Positions 29,703 to 39,487 are shown, counted from the stretch's first letter. The stretch is DNA of 40,182 bases from Planctomycetota bacterium (GCA_017859745.1 JAFMML010000023.1:6491-46672), one strand, 5' to 3'. Translations and numbers: made by a program. The notes: generated by a model from the letters alone, not told the origin.

Positions 29703-30766
29703 GAGGAGCCTCCCGAGGCGATCGCCACGCTCGGTACGCTCGGTACGCTCGGTACGGCGGCGGCGGCGTTGGCAGCGGCGTTCTGGGCGGATCGACGCAA
29801 CGCCCTCGGCGTGCCGAACCGGACGAGCAGCGGACCGACGAGGCCGAGCATCGACGCGCCGATCGCGAAGGCGAACAGGCCGAGCTCGCGCATGCCGATG
29901 GCGTCGGCGACCCGCGGCGCGATCATGGTCAGTCCGTCGAGGATCTCGCGGGGCAGGTGCCGGGTGTTGCCCTGGTGGTAGATGCCGCCGAGCCTCGCAG
30001 CGAGCGACTTCAGGGTCCACTGATCCTGTCGCGAGGCGTGGCCGGAGATGGTGGTGGCGCGGTTCGGATCGCCCACGCCGATCACGATGGCATCCGCGAT
30101 CGAGGCCGGACGCGGCCCGGGCGACACCGGCGTCGACAGGTCGCCGTCGGTGATCACCACCAGCGTCGTCGAGCGCCGCGGCCAGGGCATCGCCATCTCG
30201 TACGCGGCGTCGAGACCCGCCTGCAGATCGGTCTCGCCCGGGGTGAAGGCGGTGTAGAGCGGCAGGCCGTCCATGAGGTTCGCGATCAGTTCCTTGTCGG
30301 TGGAGTCGCGCAGCATCGGCACCGCCTTCGTGTAGCAGGCGATCATCCCGACGCGGGTGTCCTGCATGTCGAGACGGTCGAGGATGCCGCGCAGGACCCT
30401 GCCCGCCCAGACGCCGCGCATCGTCTTCTCCTCGCCGGGACCGGCGTCGGCGAGGTTCATGCTCGGGCTGACGTCGAGCACGACGAGGAGTTGCCGCGAA
30501 GCGCGGGGATTCGGCTCGGTGTCGACCTCGATCGGATCGAAGCGAAGCAGGACCACGGCGCCGAAGGTCGCCAGCCCCATGCCGGCCACGCGGGCCGCCG
30601 GCGCCAGCCTCGCCCATGCCGCAGGACGACCTCCCGGGCCGAAGGCGAGCCTCGCCACTCGCGAGACGCGTCGGGCATGCCGCCACTCCGCCGCCGCCAC
30701 GACCAGCGCGGCGAGGGCGCCGGCGAGGATCGCGACGAGGAGATCGGGCGTCGCCTCGGTCACCAT
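29699..30766 (-). CDS. VWA-domain membrane protein, BatB type
   Basis: A 355-residue protein with two N-terminal membrane helices (about 9-27 and 57-75), a von Willebrand A domain with MIDAS motif DVSPS (98-102), and a C-terminal helix (LGLFAFAIGASMLGLVGPLLV). The VWA domain would face the periplasm and bind a divalent metal and a partner protein. The C-terminal tail VPSVPSVPSV is encoded by a 9-base tandem repeat. ATG 30766 overlaps the BatA-type stop by seven bases, with GAGG eight bases upstream. Confidence 0.88.
   Translation of the reverse strand: MVTEATPDLLVAILAGALAALVVAAAEWRHARRVSRVARLAFGPGGRPAAWARLAPAARVAGMGLATFGAVVLLRFDPIEVDTEPNPRASRQLLVVLDVSPSMNLADAGPGEEKTMRGVWAGRVLRGILDRLDMQDTRVGMIACYTKAVPMLRDSTDKELIANLMDGLPLYTAFTPGETDLQAGLDAAYEMAMPWPRRSTTLVVITDGDLSTPVSPGPRPASIADAIVIGVGDPNRATTISGHASRQDQWTLKSLAARLGGIYHQGNTRHLPREILDGLTMIAPRVADAIGMRELGLFAFAIGASMLGLVGPLLVRFGTPRALRRSAQNAAANAAAAVPSVPSVPSVAIASGGSS
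29727..29753. repeat. Three tandem copies of a 9-base unit
   Basis: ACGCTCGGT is repeated exactly three times and followed by ACG. It lies in frame at the 3' end of the BatB-type gene and encodes the V-P-S repeats of its tail. Being in frame, unit gain or loss would only change the tail length. Confidence 0.9.
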
Positions 30767-31662
30767 GGCGTGTACCTCGCGAAGCAGAGACCGATCCCGT
30801 GCAGGCCGAGCAGGACGAGCCCCGCGATCGCGAACGGACCGAACTCGTCGAGCGGCACGGTGCCTGCGGGTTCGAAGCGGGCGGGCTTCATGCGATCGAT
30901 GTGGCGAAAGATCGCGTCGAGGCGCGAGGAGTCGCTCGCGGCGAACGCCTCGCCGCCGGTGGTTTCGACGAGATCCTCGACGTCGGCGGGCACGCCGGTT
31001 TCGGCGATGTGGACGTGGTAGACGACGATGCCGTCGTCGGCGAGCTCCTCGCCGATCGCGAACGCCTCGCCGCCACCGAGATCGGCGCTGAATCCGTCGG
31101 AGACGAGCACGATCATGCGATCGCCCGAGTCGGTCTCGGCGAGCATGTTGCGGCGGCAGAAGCGCAACGCCGAGCCGATCATCGTGCCGCCCATGTGCGA
31201 GGGCTGGTTGCGCGGATCGGCGAACGGCAAGGCGTCGCGGATCGCCTGAAGGTCCTTGGTCAGCGGCATCCAGCGGATCTGCTCGACGCCGAAGAGGGTC
31301 AGTCCGAACGCGTCGCCCTCGCGGGCGCGGGTGAAGTCCTCGATGGCCTGCGCGGCCAGTTCGTAGTTGCGGCCGGTCATGCTGCCGGAGACGTCGAGGC
31401 AGATCTGGATGTTGGTGAGCGACCGTTCGCGACGCGGCTGCTGCAGCGTCTGCGGGCCCGCAAGCACCACGATCGCCGTGGCGAGCAGCATCAGCGGAAC
31501 CATGTCGAAGACCCCCAGCGTCGCCTGCAGCGCCCGGCGAGGCGGCGGGTCGGGGCCATGGTCGAAGGGCACCACGACGCCGGGGCGTCGAGAGATCGCG
31601 GTCCACGCAAGCAGCACCGGAATCGCGAGCAGCAGCAGGACCCAGGGATGCAGGAACGTCAC
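30760..31662 (-). CDS. VWA-domain membrane protein, BatA type
   Basis: A 300-residue protein with two N-terminal hydrophobic helices (LHPWVLLLLAIPVLLAW at 4-20 and MVPLMLLATAIVVLAG at 54-69), a VWA domain with a perfect MIDAS start DVSGS (90-94), and a C-terminal helix FAIAGLVLLGLHGIGLCF. Downstream VWA features include GGTMIGSAL and IVLVSDGFS. This is the BatA architecture. The start is GTG 31662, overlapping the upstream TGA as GTGA, with GGAGA seven bases before it. Confidence 0.9.
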   Translation of the reverse strand: MTFLHPWVLLLLAIPVLLAWTAISRRPGVVVPFDHGPDPPPRRALQATLGVFDMVPLMLLATAIVVLAGPQTLQQPRRERSLTNIQICLDVSGSMTGRNYELAAQAIEDFTRAREGDAFGLTLFGVEQIRWMPLTKDLQAIRDALPFADPRNQPSHMGGTMIGSALRFCRRNMLAETDSGDRMIVLVSDGFSADLGGGEAFAIGEELADDGIVVYHVHIAETGVPADVEDLVETTGGEAFAASDSSRLDAIFRHIDRMKPARFEPAGTVPLDEFGPFAIAGLVLLGLHGIGLCFARYTPW

Positions 31663-32483
31663 GGCCGGGTCTCCGTGCGCACGGCGCCGGTGACGCGATC
31701 GAGCGCCTCGTCGCGACGGCGCTCGCCGTCGGCGACGTGAAGCCACCGCTCGACCGCCCGAACGACCGAGGCGGAGGCGGGCTCCCTTCTGAGCCGGGCG
31801 GTCGCTTCGGCGAGATCGCCCGCGCCGGGAGCCGCGTCGCGCAGGGCCTGAAGGAGCAGCAGTTCGAACCGACCCCGCTCCGCGACGTCGAGCGGTCGTG
31901 CCTTCGCCTCCTCGAGCAGGGTTCGCACCCGCTCGAGCGGCGAGGGCGGCGGCGGCTCCGGCGCGGGGGCCGGGGGCGGTCGGCGAAGCAGTCTTCGCGA
32001 GATCGCGACGACCGGCACCGCGAGCCAGACGAGGCCCAAGACCCACAGTGCGGCTCGGTAGCGACCCTCGAATCCAAGCGTCGGTTCGGGCAGGCCGTAG
32101 AGATCGGTCGTGGGGTTCGGCGGCAGCTGCGTGTAGATCTCGACCGGCATCGGCGGCAGGCCTTCCGGCGGTCGCCCGTCGGCCTGCTCGAGCAGTGGAA
32201 GCAGATCGAACTCGCCCTCGACGACCCCGAGATACTCCACGCGATGCCGGTGGCGAGGCCCGCCGAGCGGCGCGACGCGAACGAGGATCGGCGCGTTGCC
32301 GTCGCGGAGCGCCTTGGCACGAAGCGGCCCTGCAGGATGCTCGACCTCGATGGTGGCGATCGTGCCGCGGGGGACTCTCGTCGCCTGCGTGGCCGATGGC
32401 GTGGTCTGCGCACCGGTCGCCGGCGGCGAAGGCGCGCAGGCGATCGCAAGCAGCAGCGTCGCAGCGAGGACTCGCGGCGTCAT
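31659..32483 (-). CDS. Exported single-pass membrane protein of the Bat-type operon (DUF4381-like)
   Basis: A 274-residue protein with an N-terminal signal (VLAATLLLAIACAPSPPATG, possibly a lipobox at C16), a roughly 120-residue beta-rich periplasmic part, a membrane helix (ALWVLGLVWLAVPVVAI) and then a proline-rich stretch and helical cytoplasmic tail. Small proteins of this topology commonly lie between DUF58 and the VWA genes in MoxR operons; a DUF4381-like assignment is by position and layout only. Its ATG overlaps the DUF58 stop (ATGA) and its stop overlaps the BatA-type GTG. Confidence 0.75.
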   Translation of the reverse strand: MTPRVLAATLLLAIACAPSPPATGAQTTPSATQATRVPRGTIATIEVEHPAGPLRAKALRDGNAPILVRVAPLGGPRHRHRVEYLGVVEGEFDLLPLLEQADGRPPEGLPPMPVEIYTQLPPNPTTDLYGLPEPTLGFEGRYRAALWVLGLVWLAVPVVAISRRLLRRPPPAPAPEPPPPSPLERVRTLLEEAKARPLDVAERGRFELLLLQALRDAAPGAGDLAEATARLRREPASASVVRAVERWLHVADGERRRDEALDRVTGAVRTETRP

Positions 32484-33397
32484 CCGCGCCCCCTTCGACT
32501 GGCGCCGCGGGCGGCGAGGAACCGGCGCAATGGGGGAATGAACGGGCGATCGACGACGAGGCGCAGCACGTCGGCGCCGGAACGCAGCAGGTCGCCGCGG
32601 GTGCGTTCGAGGTCGACGAGGGCACGGCGTCCCGAGGCGATGAACGTCCGACCGGTCTCGGCCTCGCGGGCCCGCAGCACGCCCGCTCGCAGCGGGGCGT
32701 GTTCGGCGGGATCGACCAGATGCACCACCGCGCAGTCGTGGCCGCGACTGGTTCGGCGAATCGCCGCGAGCGCCGCGGGATCGTGCAGGTCGCTGATCAC
32801 CATGAAGACGCCCGACCGTTCGGCACGGGTCGTCGCGAGGTCGAGCTGCTCCGCGAGCGAGGTCCGCTCGTCGAAGGCCTTCGCCCGCAGCGGTTCGAGC
32901 GCGGCGTGCAGGTCGCTGCGGGAGAGGCTCGGCAGGGAGGGCACTCGTCGTTCGCCGGCTCCCACCACCGCCACCGGGCTGAGGCGTCGAAGGGCGACCA
33001 GACCGACCGCGGCGGCGATCCAGACCGCCAGATCGTGCTTGGTGCGGGCGGTCGATCCGACCGCCATCGAGGCGCTGGTGTCGACGACCAGATGCACCGC
33101 GGTCCGCTTGAGGGCCTCGTACTCGCGAACGTGGGCCACGCCGGTGCGGGCGGTGCGCCGCCAGTCGAGTTGCCGCACCGGATCGCCGGGTTCGTAGACG
33201 CGGCTTCCCGCGTACTCGAGACCGCTGCCGAGAAGCCGCGACGCGTCGCTGCCGAAGGCGAGATCGTCGGCGAGGCGCCGGATCACCATCTCGAAGTCGC
33301 CTCTGGCCAGTTGCTCGGGCGGCGGCAGACCGAGATCCGTGGCGCCGGTCGTGGCGGCGGCAGCGGTCGTCGAGCGTTCGGTGAACGAGAGGGGCAC
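32480..33397 (-). CDS. DUF58 domain protein
   Basis: A 305-residue cytoplasmic protein with the DUF58 signature YEPGDPVRQLDWRRTART (68-85), followed by a VWA-like domain with a MIDAS-like DTSAS (106-110). DUF58 proteins are nearly always encoded next to MoxR ATPases and are thought to be remodelled or loaded by them, but the biochemical function is not settled. No transmembrane segment is seen, unlike many DUF58 proteins. The start is GTG 33397, five bases after the MoxR stop. The ribosome site is poor, so coupling to MoxR translation is likely. Confidence 0.9.
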   Translation of the reverse strand: MPLSFTERSTTAAAATTGATDLGLPPPEQLARGDFEMVIRRLADDLAFGSDASRLLGSGLEYAGSRVYEPGDPVRQLDWRRTARTGVAHVREYEALKRTAVHLVVDTSASMAVGSTARTKHDLAVWIAAAVGLVALRRLSPVAVVGAGERRVPSLPSLSRSDLHAALEPLRAKAFDERTSLAEQLDLATTRAERSGVFMVISDLHDPAALAAIRRTSRGHDCAVVHLVDPAEHAPLRAGVLRAREAETGRTFIASGRRALVDLERTRGDLLRSGADVLRLVVDRPFIPPLRRFLAARGASRRGRG

Positions 33398-33402
33398 GGC
33401 GT

Positions 33403-34428
33403 TCAGGCGAGGGTCGACAGCAGATCCGAAAGCACGGCCTCCGAGGTCCTGCCTTCGGCGAGGGCCTCGTAGGAGAGGCGCATGCGGTGGAGCATCACGT
33501 CCTCGGCGAGTGCGAAGAGGTCCTCGGGAATGGCGTAGTCGCGGCCGTGGATGAACGCCCGCGCCCTCGAGGCGTGCACGAGGGCGATCGCGGCGCGAGG
33601 ACTGCAGCCGAGCTCGATCTCGCCGTGGGTTCGGGTCAGGTTCACCAGTTCCACGCAGTCCCGGACGAAGACGTCGCTGACGTGCACCGCCTGCACCGCG
33701 GACATCGCCTCGGTGAGATCGCCGAGGTGCAGGCGCTGCGAATCGTCGATCGCGTCGAAGGCCGACATCGGCACGGCGCCCTCGCCTTGTCGCTTCAGCT
33801 TGAGGGCGAGGCTGCGACGGACCACTTCGGTCTCGTCCTCGGGCGTGGGATAGGTCAAGCGGTGCCGAAGCAGGAAGCGGTCGAGCTGGGCTTCGGGAAG
33901 TTCGAAGGTGCCCGCCTGCTCGACGGGGTTCTGGGTGGCGATCACCAGGAACGGCGCCGGCAGATCGTGGGTGGTGTCGCCGATCGAGACGCGGCGTTCC
34001 TGCATCGCCTCGAGGAGGGCCGACTGCACCTTCGGCGAGGCGCGGTTGATCTCGTCGGCAAGCAGCAGGTTGGTGAAGATCGGTCCCTTGTGGATGCGGA
34101 AGGTGCCGGTCGACTGCTCGAGGATCTCGCTGCCCACGATGTCGCTGGGGAGCAGGTCGATGGTGAACTGCACTCGGGCGAACGCGAGGTCGATCGACTT
34201 CGCGACCGACTGCACGAGCAGGGTCTTCGCGATGCCGGGCACACCCTCGAGAAGCAGGTGTCCGCCGGTGAGCAGCGCGATCAGGACCCGCTCGACGACC
34301 GTCTCCTGACCGACCACGGTGCGGGCGACTTCGCGGCGAATGTGGCGGACGAACGGCGCCTCCGGCGTGTCGGCCTCGACGGCCCGTCCAGTCCCTTCGG
34401 TGGTGGCGTTGGAGTCGGCTGGAGTCAC
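33403..34428 (-). CDS. MoxR-family AAA+ ATPase
   Basis: A 341-residue AAA+ ATPase with Walker A GVPGIAKT (62-69), Walker B LLLADEINRA (121-130) and the MoxR signatures VQFTIDLLPSDIVG (86-99), ALLEAMQERRVSIGD and ATQNPVEQAGTFELPEAQLDRF. It probably acts as a chaperone-like partner of the VWA and DUF58 proteins encoded downstream. The start is GTG 34428, overlapping the TGA of the thioredoxin-like gene as GTGA. About 20 residues of non-conserved N-terminus precede the domain, so a later start is possible. Confidence 0.94.
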   Translation of the reverse strand: MTPADSNATTEGTGRAVEADTPEAPFVRHIRREVARTVVGQETVVERVLIALLTGGHLLLEGVPGIAKTLLVQSVAKSIDLAFARVQFTIDLLPSDIVGSEILEQSTGTFRIHKGPIFTNLLLADEINRASPKVQSALLEAMQERRVSIGDTTHDLPAPFLVIATQNPVEQAGTFELPEAQLDRFLLRHRLTYPTPEDETEVVRRSLALKLKRQGEGAVPMSAFDAIDDSQRLHLGDLTEAMSAVQAVHVSDVFVRDCVELVNLTRTHGEIELGCSPRAAIALVHASRARAFIHGRDYAIPEDLFALAEDVMLHRMRLSYEALAEGRTSEAVLSDLLSTLA

Positions 34429-35591
34429 TGGGCGGCCTCCGCGAGCAGGGTCTCGACGAGTTCCGACAACTTGCCGCTGCGAACGCCGGCGCCGCGAACT
34501 CGGCCGTTGCGATCGACGATCACGGTCACGGGCAGGTACTCGACGCCGAAGGCCTGCATGGTGCGGCCGCGGCGGGGGCGGTCGTCGGCTTCGCCGTCGC
34601 TCTCGGGAAGAGCGTCGTGGGCAAGCGGAAGCGGCGTGGCCGCCGTCGCCCCGGGATCCTGCTCGGCGCGGGCCTTCGTGAGGGCGCCTGCCGCCGACCG
34701 GGCCGCCGCCTGCATCGCCGCGAAGTCGGCGTTGGCGTCGCAGACGCCGAGGACGACGACACCCTCCGGGCCGAACCGTTCACGCAGCTCCGTGATCGCC
34801 GCCAACTCCTCGGTCACGAGACGCCCGCCGGGGCGGGTGAAGTGCAGCACCACCGGCATCCCCCCGAACGCCTCGGCGTCCATCGGATCTCCGGACCATG
34901 CCTGCGCCGCGAGGGCCGGCATCGCCTTGCCTTCGGCACGCTTGAGCGAGGCGGGACGATCGCCGCCCCCGAGGAAGAACGCCTCGGCCAGCCCTCCGCC
35001 GGCCGCGCCCGCGGGCGCGGCTTCGGCAAGCAGCATCTCGACCACGCCCTTGACGTGTTGCGGCATCAGACCCGCGGCCCGGACCATGCCTTCGCGATCG
35101 ATCACCACGTAGGTCGGCCAGAACTGCAGCTTGTAGTTCTTGGCGCTGGTGCCGCCGGTCTTGTCGCGGGTGACGGGGTAGTTGATCTTCTTGTCGCGCA
35201 CGACGTCGGCGGCGCGGTCCCAACCGTTGTTGGCGTCGTGCACCCCGATGAAGACGAGGTCGCCGCCCGCCTCCGGTCCGTGCTTCTCGACGAGCTCGAC
35301 GTTCTCCGGAATCGCCCGCATGCAGGGGCCGCACCAGGTCGCCCAGAAGTCGACCACGACCACCTTGCCCTTGGCCGCGGCGAGATCGACCTCCTCGCCG
35401 ATCCAGGAATCGGTCGCCAGGGCGGGTGCGGGCTTGCCTTCGAGGCCCTTGAGGGCGGCGGGGCGATCCTTGCCCGAGTAGAACCACTCGTCGGGGATCG
35501 GCGGGGCGGCCCCAGCGGTCGAGATCAGCGCGGTCGAGGCCAGTGAGGCCGAGACCAGTGAGGCCGAGACCATGAGAGAGAGGATGTTCAT
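34425..35591 (-). CDS. Exported TlpA-like protein with one active and one degenerate thioredoxin domain
   Basis: A 388-residue protein with a signal peptide (1-28, ending STAGA). The first thioredoxin domain (about 38-190) has VVDFWATWCGPC with Cys87 and Cys90, and cis-Pro159 in WPTYVVIDREG. The second (about 207-386) is a duplicate: DRPAALKGLEGKPAPALA (42-59) recurs as DRPASLKRAEGKAMPALA (211-228), and the cis-Pro loop recurs as LPVTVIVDRNG. Its CxxC position reads FTRPGG, so no disulfide chemistry is expected there. It should act in the periplasm as a disulfide reductase or carrier. ATG 35591 lacks a clear ribosome site. It heads the MoxR/Bat operon with a GTGA overlap. Confidence 0.88.
   Translation of the reverse strand: MNILSLMVSASLVSASLASTALISTAGAAPPIPDEWFYSGKDRPAALKGLEGKPAPALATDSWIGEEVDLAAAKGKVVVVDFWATWCGPCMRAIPENVELVEKHGPEAGGDLVFIGVHDANNGWDRAADVVRDKKINYPVTRDKTGGTSAKNYKLQFWPTYVVIDREGMVRAAGLMPQHVKGVVEMLLAEAAPAGAAGGGLAEAFFLGGGDRPASLKRAEGKAMPALAAQAWSGDPMDAEAFGGMPVVLHFTRPGGRLVTEELAAITELRERFGPEGVVVLGVCDANADFAAMQAAARSAAGALTKARAEQDPGATAATPLPLAHDALPESDGEADDRPRRGRTMQAFGVEYLPVTVIVDRNGRVRGAGVRSGKLSELVETLLAEAAQ
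35540..35569. repeat. Two tandem copies of a 15-base unit
   Basis: CCAGTGAGGCCGAGA occurs twice in a row inside the signal-peptide region of the TlpA-like gene and produces the repeated S-A-S-L segment of its hydrophobic core. Confidence 0.9.
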
Positions 35592-35654
35592 GTCGTCATT
35601 GAACCACAGCCGGGCCGGGACGGTTGCCGGAATCGGCCGACCGTTGCAGAGTTG

Positions 35655-35676
35655 TCCGGATCCAGGCCGATCCGGA
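35655..35676. promoter_or_regulatory. Perfect inverted repeat between divergent genes
   Basis: TCCGGATC and GATCCGGA form a perfect 8-bp dyad with a six-base spacer, 63 bases upstream of the TlpA-like start and 51 bases upstream of the zinc-ribbon membrane protein start. It is a plausible operator, but no regulator is known. Confidence 0.4.
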
Positions 35677-35727
35677 TCGGCGTCGGTGTGAGAACGCCTT
35701 CGTCGCGAACATGCGAGGAGTCGGTTC

Positions 35728-36627
35728 ATGTCCGTTTCACGCATTCACCACCCGGCACGCGACCCGGCCCCCGACGCGGACGGCCGGCTCTGGCGTCGCG
35801 GGGTGGTGTTGGCGGGGTTCTTCGCGGCGAGTTGGACGGTGGGCACGCTGGCGTTGGGCGTGGCGATCGTCCTCGTGTCCCTTCTCGACAAGTCCGCGCA
35901 GCCGTGGCACGGGGAGTCCACCGCGATGCCCGTGGGCGCCGTGGCGGGACTCGAGTGGATCGTGGACTCTTCGCTGCTGGTGGTCGAGACGCCGGTCCTG
36001 TTCTTCGTCGTGACCACCATGGCGGTCCTGCAGACGATGCTGCTGGTCCCGCTGGTCGGTCCGCTGCGGATTCGTCCCAACGGGTGGCCCCTGCGGGTCA
36101 GCGTGGTCGGGGCCGCCGGCATCGCGGGGCTTTCGACGGCGATGATCGTCTACGGCGTCATCGAGTTCACGGACGAGTTCTTCAAGACCTCCGTCGCCAG
36201 ACAGGATGCGTGGGAGTGGTTCGCCGTGCTGCTCGCGGTCTGGACGATCGCGGGGGGGATCTGGTGCTGGCTGCTGCGCCGAGCCGGTCGGTCCCGGGAT
36301 CCGCGGGGCCTCGACCGGCTGGTGCGCCTGGTGTTCGCGGCCACCGTCGTCGAGTCGATCCTGATGGTTCCGCTCTACGTGATGCTTCGCAAGCGGTTGG
36401 ACTGCTTCTGTGGAGCCGCCACGTTCATGGGTCTTTGCGGCGGAGTCGCGATGCTCCTCTGGATGTGCGGACCGTGGGCGCTGCTGCTGCTGACCCGGCG
36501 CCGTCGCGAGGCCTGGTCGGTCGGCGCCTGCGCCGGCTGCGGCTACTCCCGTCTGGGCGGTGGCGATCGGTGTCCGGAGTGCGGTGCGGCGTACCCGAGC
36601 GCCGTCGCCGACGCTACGCCCGATTGA
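35728..36627 (+). CDS. Polytopic membrane protein with C-terminal zinc ribbon
   Basis: A 299-residue protein with about six hydrophobic segments and a short C-terminal cytoplasmic zinc ribbon, CAGCGYSRLGGGDRCPECGA (near 270-290), giving two Cys pairs. A CxxCGY...CPECG tail on otherwise unrelated membrane proteins is a pattern I associate with planctomycetes; the role is unknown. No enzymatic motif is visible in the membrane part. AGGAG seven bases before ATG 35728 fixes the start. Its end overlaps the tspO end by 14 bases, tail to tail. Confidence 0.85.
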   Translation: MSVSRIHHPARDPAPDADGRLWRRGVVLAGFFAASWTVGTLALGVAIVLVSLLDKSAQPWHGESTAMPVGAVAGLEWIVDSSLLVVETPVLFFVVTTMAVLQTMLLVPLVGPLRIRPNGWPLRVSVVGAAGIAGLSTAMIVYGVIEFTDEFFKTSVARQDAWEWFAVLLAVWTIAGGIWCWLLRRAGRSRDPRGLDRLVRLVFAATVVESILMVPLYVMLRKRLDCFCGAATFMGLCGGVAMLLWMCGPWALLLLTRRRREAWSVGACAGCGYSRLGGGDRCPECGAAYPSAVADATPD

Positions 36628-37108
36628 GCCACCAGAAGGCCGCGTTCAGCACCGTCGCGAAGCAGACCCACGCGAGGTAGGGCGTCAGCAGCCATGCGGC
36701 GAGGCGGTCGTGGTGGTGGAAGCGGACGATCGTCGCGAGGATCAGGGCCGCCAGCAGCACGATCTCGACGAGGGCGATGCCCGGCGCGTGCAGGCCGAAG
36801 AAGAGCCCCGTCCAGGCGAGGTTCAGGGTCCATTGGGCCAGGAAGAGTCCGAGCGCCGTGCGATCGCGCCGAAGGCCGCCGGTTCGCCACACTCGCCAGA
36901 GCGACACCCCGATCAGGACGTAGAGCGTGGTCCACACCGGTCCGAACAGCCAACCGGGTGGCGTCCACGACGGTCTCTCGATCTGGAAGTACCACGCGTC
37001 CGGGGGCCAGAACGCGCCGGACGTCGCCGCCGCCATCGAGAACACGATGCACGCCGGGAGCACCAGCGCCTGCGTCAACGCATTTGGGCGTGTGCGGACG
37101 TCGTTCAT
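36614..37108 (-). CDS. tspO: TspO/MBR family protein
   Basis: A 164-residue five-helix membrane protein of the tryptophan-rich sensory protein/peripheral benzodiazepine receptor family. The signatures are WTPPGWLFGPVWTTLYVLIG in the first loop and second helix, LNLAWTGLFFG, and a closing LTPYLAWVCFATVLNAAFWW. Family members bind porphyrins and cholesterol-like ligands and are tied to stress or tetrapyrrole responses. The ATG overlaps the stop of the HIT gene as ATGA, so the two are co-translated. Confidence 0.94.
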   Translation of the reverse strand: MNDVRTRPNALTQALVLPACIVFSMAAATSGAFWPPDAWYFQIERPSWTPPGWLFGPVWTTLYVLIGVSLWRVWRTGGLRRDRTALGLFLAQWTLNLAWTGLFFGLHAPGIALVEIVLLAALILATIVRFHHHDRLAAWLLTPYLAWVCFATVLNAAFWWLNRA

Positions 37109-37587
37109 GCGATCGTCGCTCCGAGACCACGACGCACCGCGAGGACGAGATCGCGCGGCAGCGTGTGCACGTCTCCGAGCGGTGCCGCCGCGAAGTCGTA
37201 GGCCTCGAAGGGGCCGAGGCGGCGTTGGGATGGATCCTCGTCCGCGAACCGGGGGATCGCGTGACCGTGGAGTTCGGGTGCCTGGTTGCAGAGGACGAGG
37301 TAGTTGATCCGCTCGGCGCCGGTCGCGGCCAGAAGGGCGTCGCCGATCCGAAGCAGGTCGCTCGAGAACGCGGCGCGTCCGACTTCGTCGAGGTCGTTGA
37401 TCGAGGCGACCACCGGGTCCGGCACGAGCATCGCGCAGACTCGGAGGGGAGAGGGCTGCCGTTCGTTCAGCACCGCCCAGCCCGACGCCATGCGGGCCAG
37501 GAGCCGTGGGTGGTCGCCGACTCGCAGCGCCGCGGCAAGGTCGGCGACGACGCCGGAGGGGCGGGGTGGATCGGCATTCGTCGGCAT
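37105..37587 (-). CDS. HIT-family protein with modified histidine triad
   Basis: A 160-residue HIT-like nucleotide hydrolase or transferase candidate. The core runs INYLVLCNQAPELHGHAIPR (94-113). Aligned to the usual HxHxHxxPR, the first His is Glu105, while the catalytic-type His107 and His109 remain. The upstream VLNERQP...CAMLVPDPVVASINDL matches the HIT substrate-site region. The substrate is unknown. The start at ATG 37587 is chosen because upstream codons (as far as 37998) look non-coding and low-complexity; ATG 37701 is another option. The ribosome site is weak. It is coupled to tspO by an ATGA overlap. Confidence 0.75.
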   Translation of the reverse strand: MPTNADPPRPSGVVADLAAALRVGDHPRLLARMASGWAVLNERQPSPLRVCAMLVPDPVVASINDLDEVGRAAFSSDLLRIGDALLAATGAERINYLVLCNQAPELHGHAIPRFADEDPSQRRLGPFEAYDFAAAPLGDVHTLPRDLVLAVRRGLGATIA

Positions 37588-38005
37588 CGGTTCAGGCGTG
37601 GGGATGGGTCGAAGTCCGCCAAACGGTACCGCCCCGGCCGATCCCGGAGGCCCTCCGGCGGCCGGGCGGCCGGGAGTCGAAACATGCCGCGCCGCCGCCA
37701 TTCGCCTTTTGATGCCGACCTCGCTACTGTTCCGCACCCCGCCGGTGACCTCAGCTCGGGCAAGACGTGCCCGACGAACCTCTGGGACCACGCCGGCAAC
37801 GCGGGCTTCGCATCGGAAGCGGCCGCCCGCGTGCCATCTGGCGATCCCCGACCCGCTCGGCAGGCCCACGGCCTTCCCCATGCGGCCCCGGCGACCCCGC
37901 CCTCGATCCTCCACGGCCGCGACGCCCAGGCGTTCGCCGTCGTCGGATCGATTCAAGCGACTGCGGCACCCGATCCCTGCCGCCGTCGGAAGGCCCATCG
38001 ACCAC
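37588..38005. other. Divergent intergenic region between the HIT gene and the helicase gene
   Basis: These 418 bases hold no protein I can support. They contain a short palindrome, CCGGAGG-C-CCTCCGG at 37643-37657, and GC-rich hairpins beside it. A less GC-rich stretch at 37701-37730 (TTCGCC, 18 bases, TACTGT) is a weak promoter candidate for the helicase gene. If the helicase begins at ATG 37880 instead of GTG 38006, the region is shorter. Confidence 0.45.

Positions 38006-39487
<1,482 letters not shown>

Noticed and set aside
29727-29753. Possible CRISPR-like or mobile repeat
   Set aside because: The units are only nine bases, directly adjacent and in frame within a gene; this is a microsatellite-like coding repeat.
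37588-37998. N-terminal extension of the HIT gene
   Set aside because: The 137 codons before ATG 37587 are low-complexity, Arg/Gly-rich and match no HIT sequence. They overlap the likely helicase promoter region.
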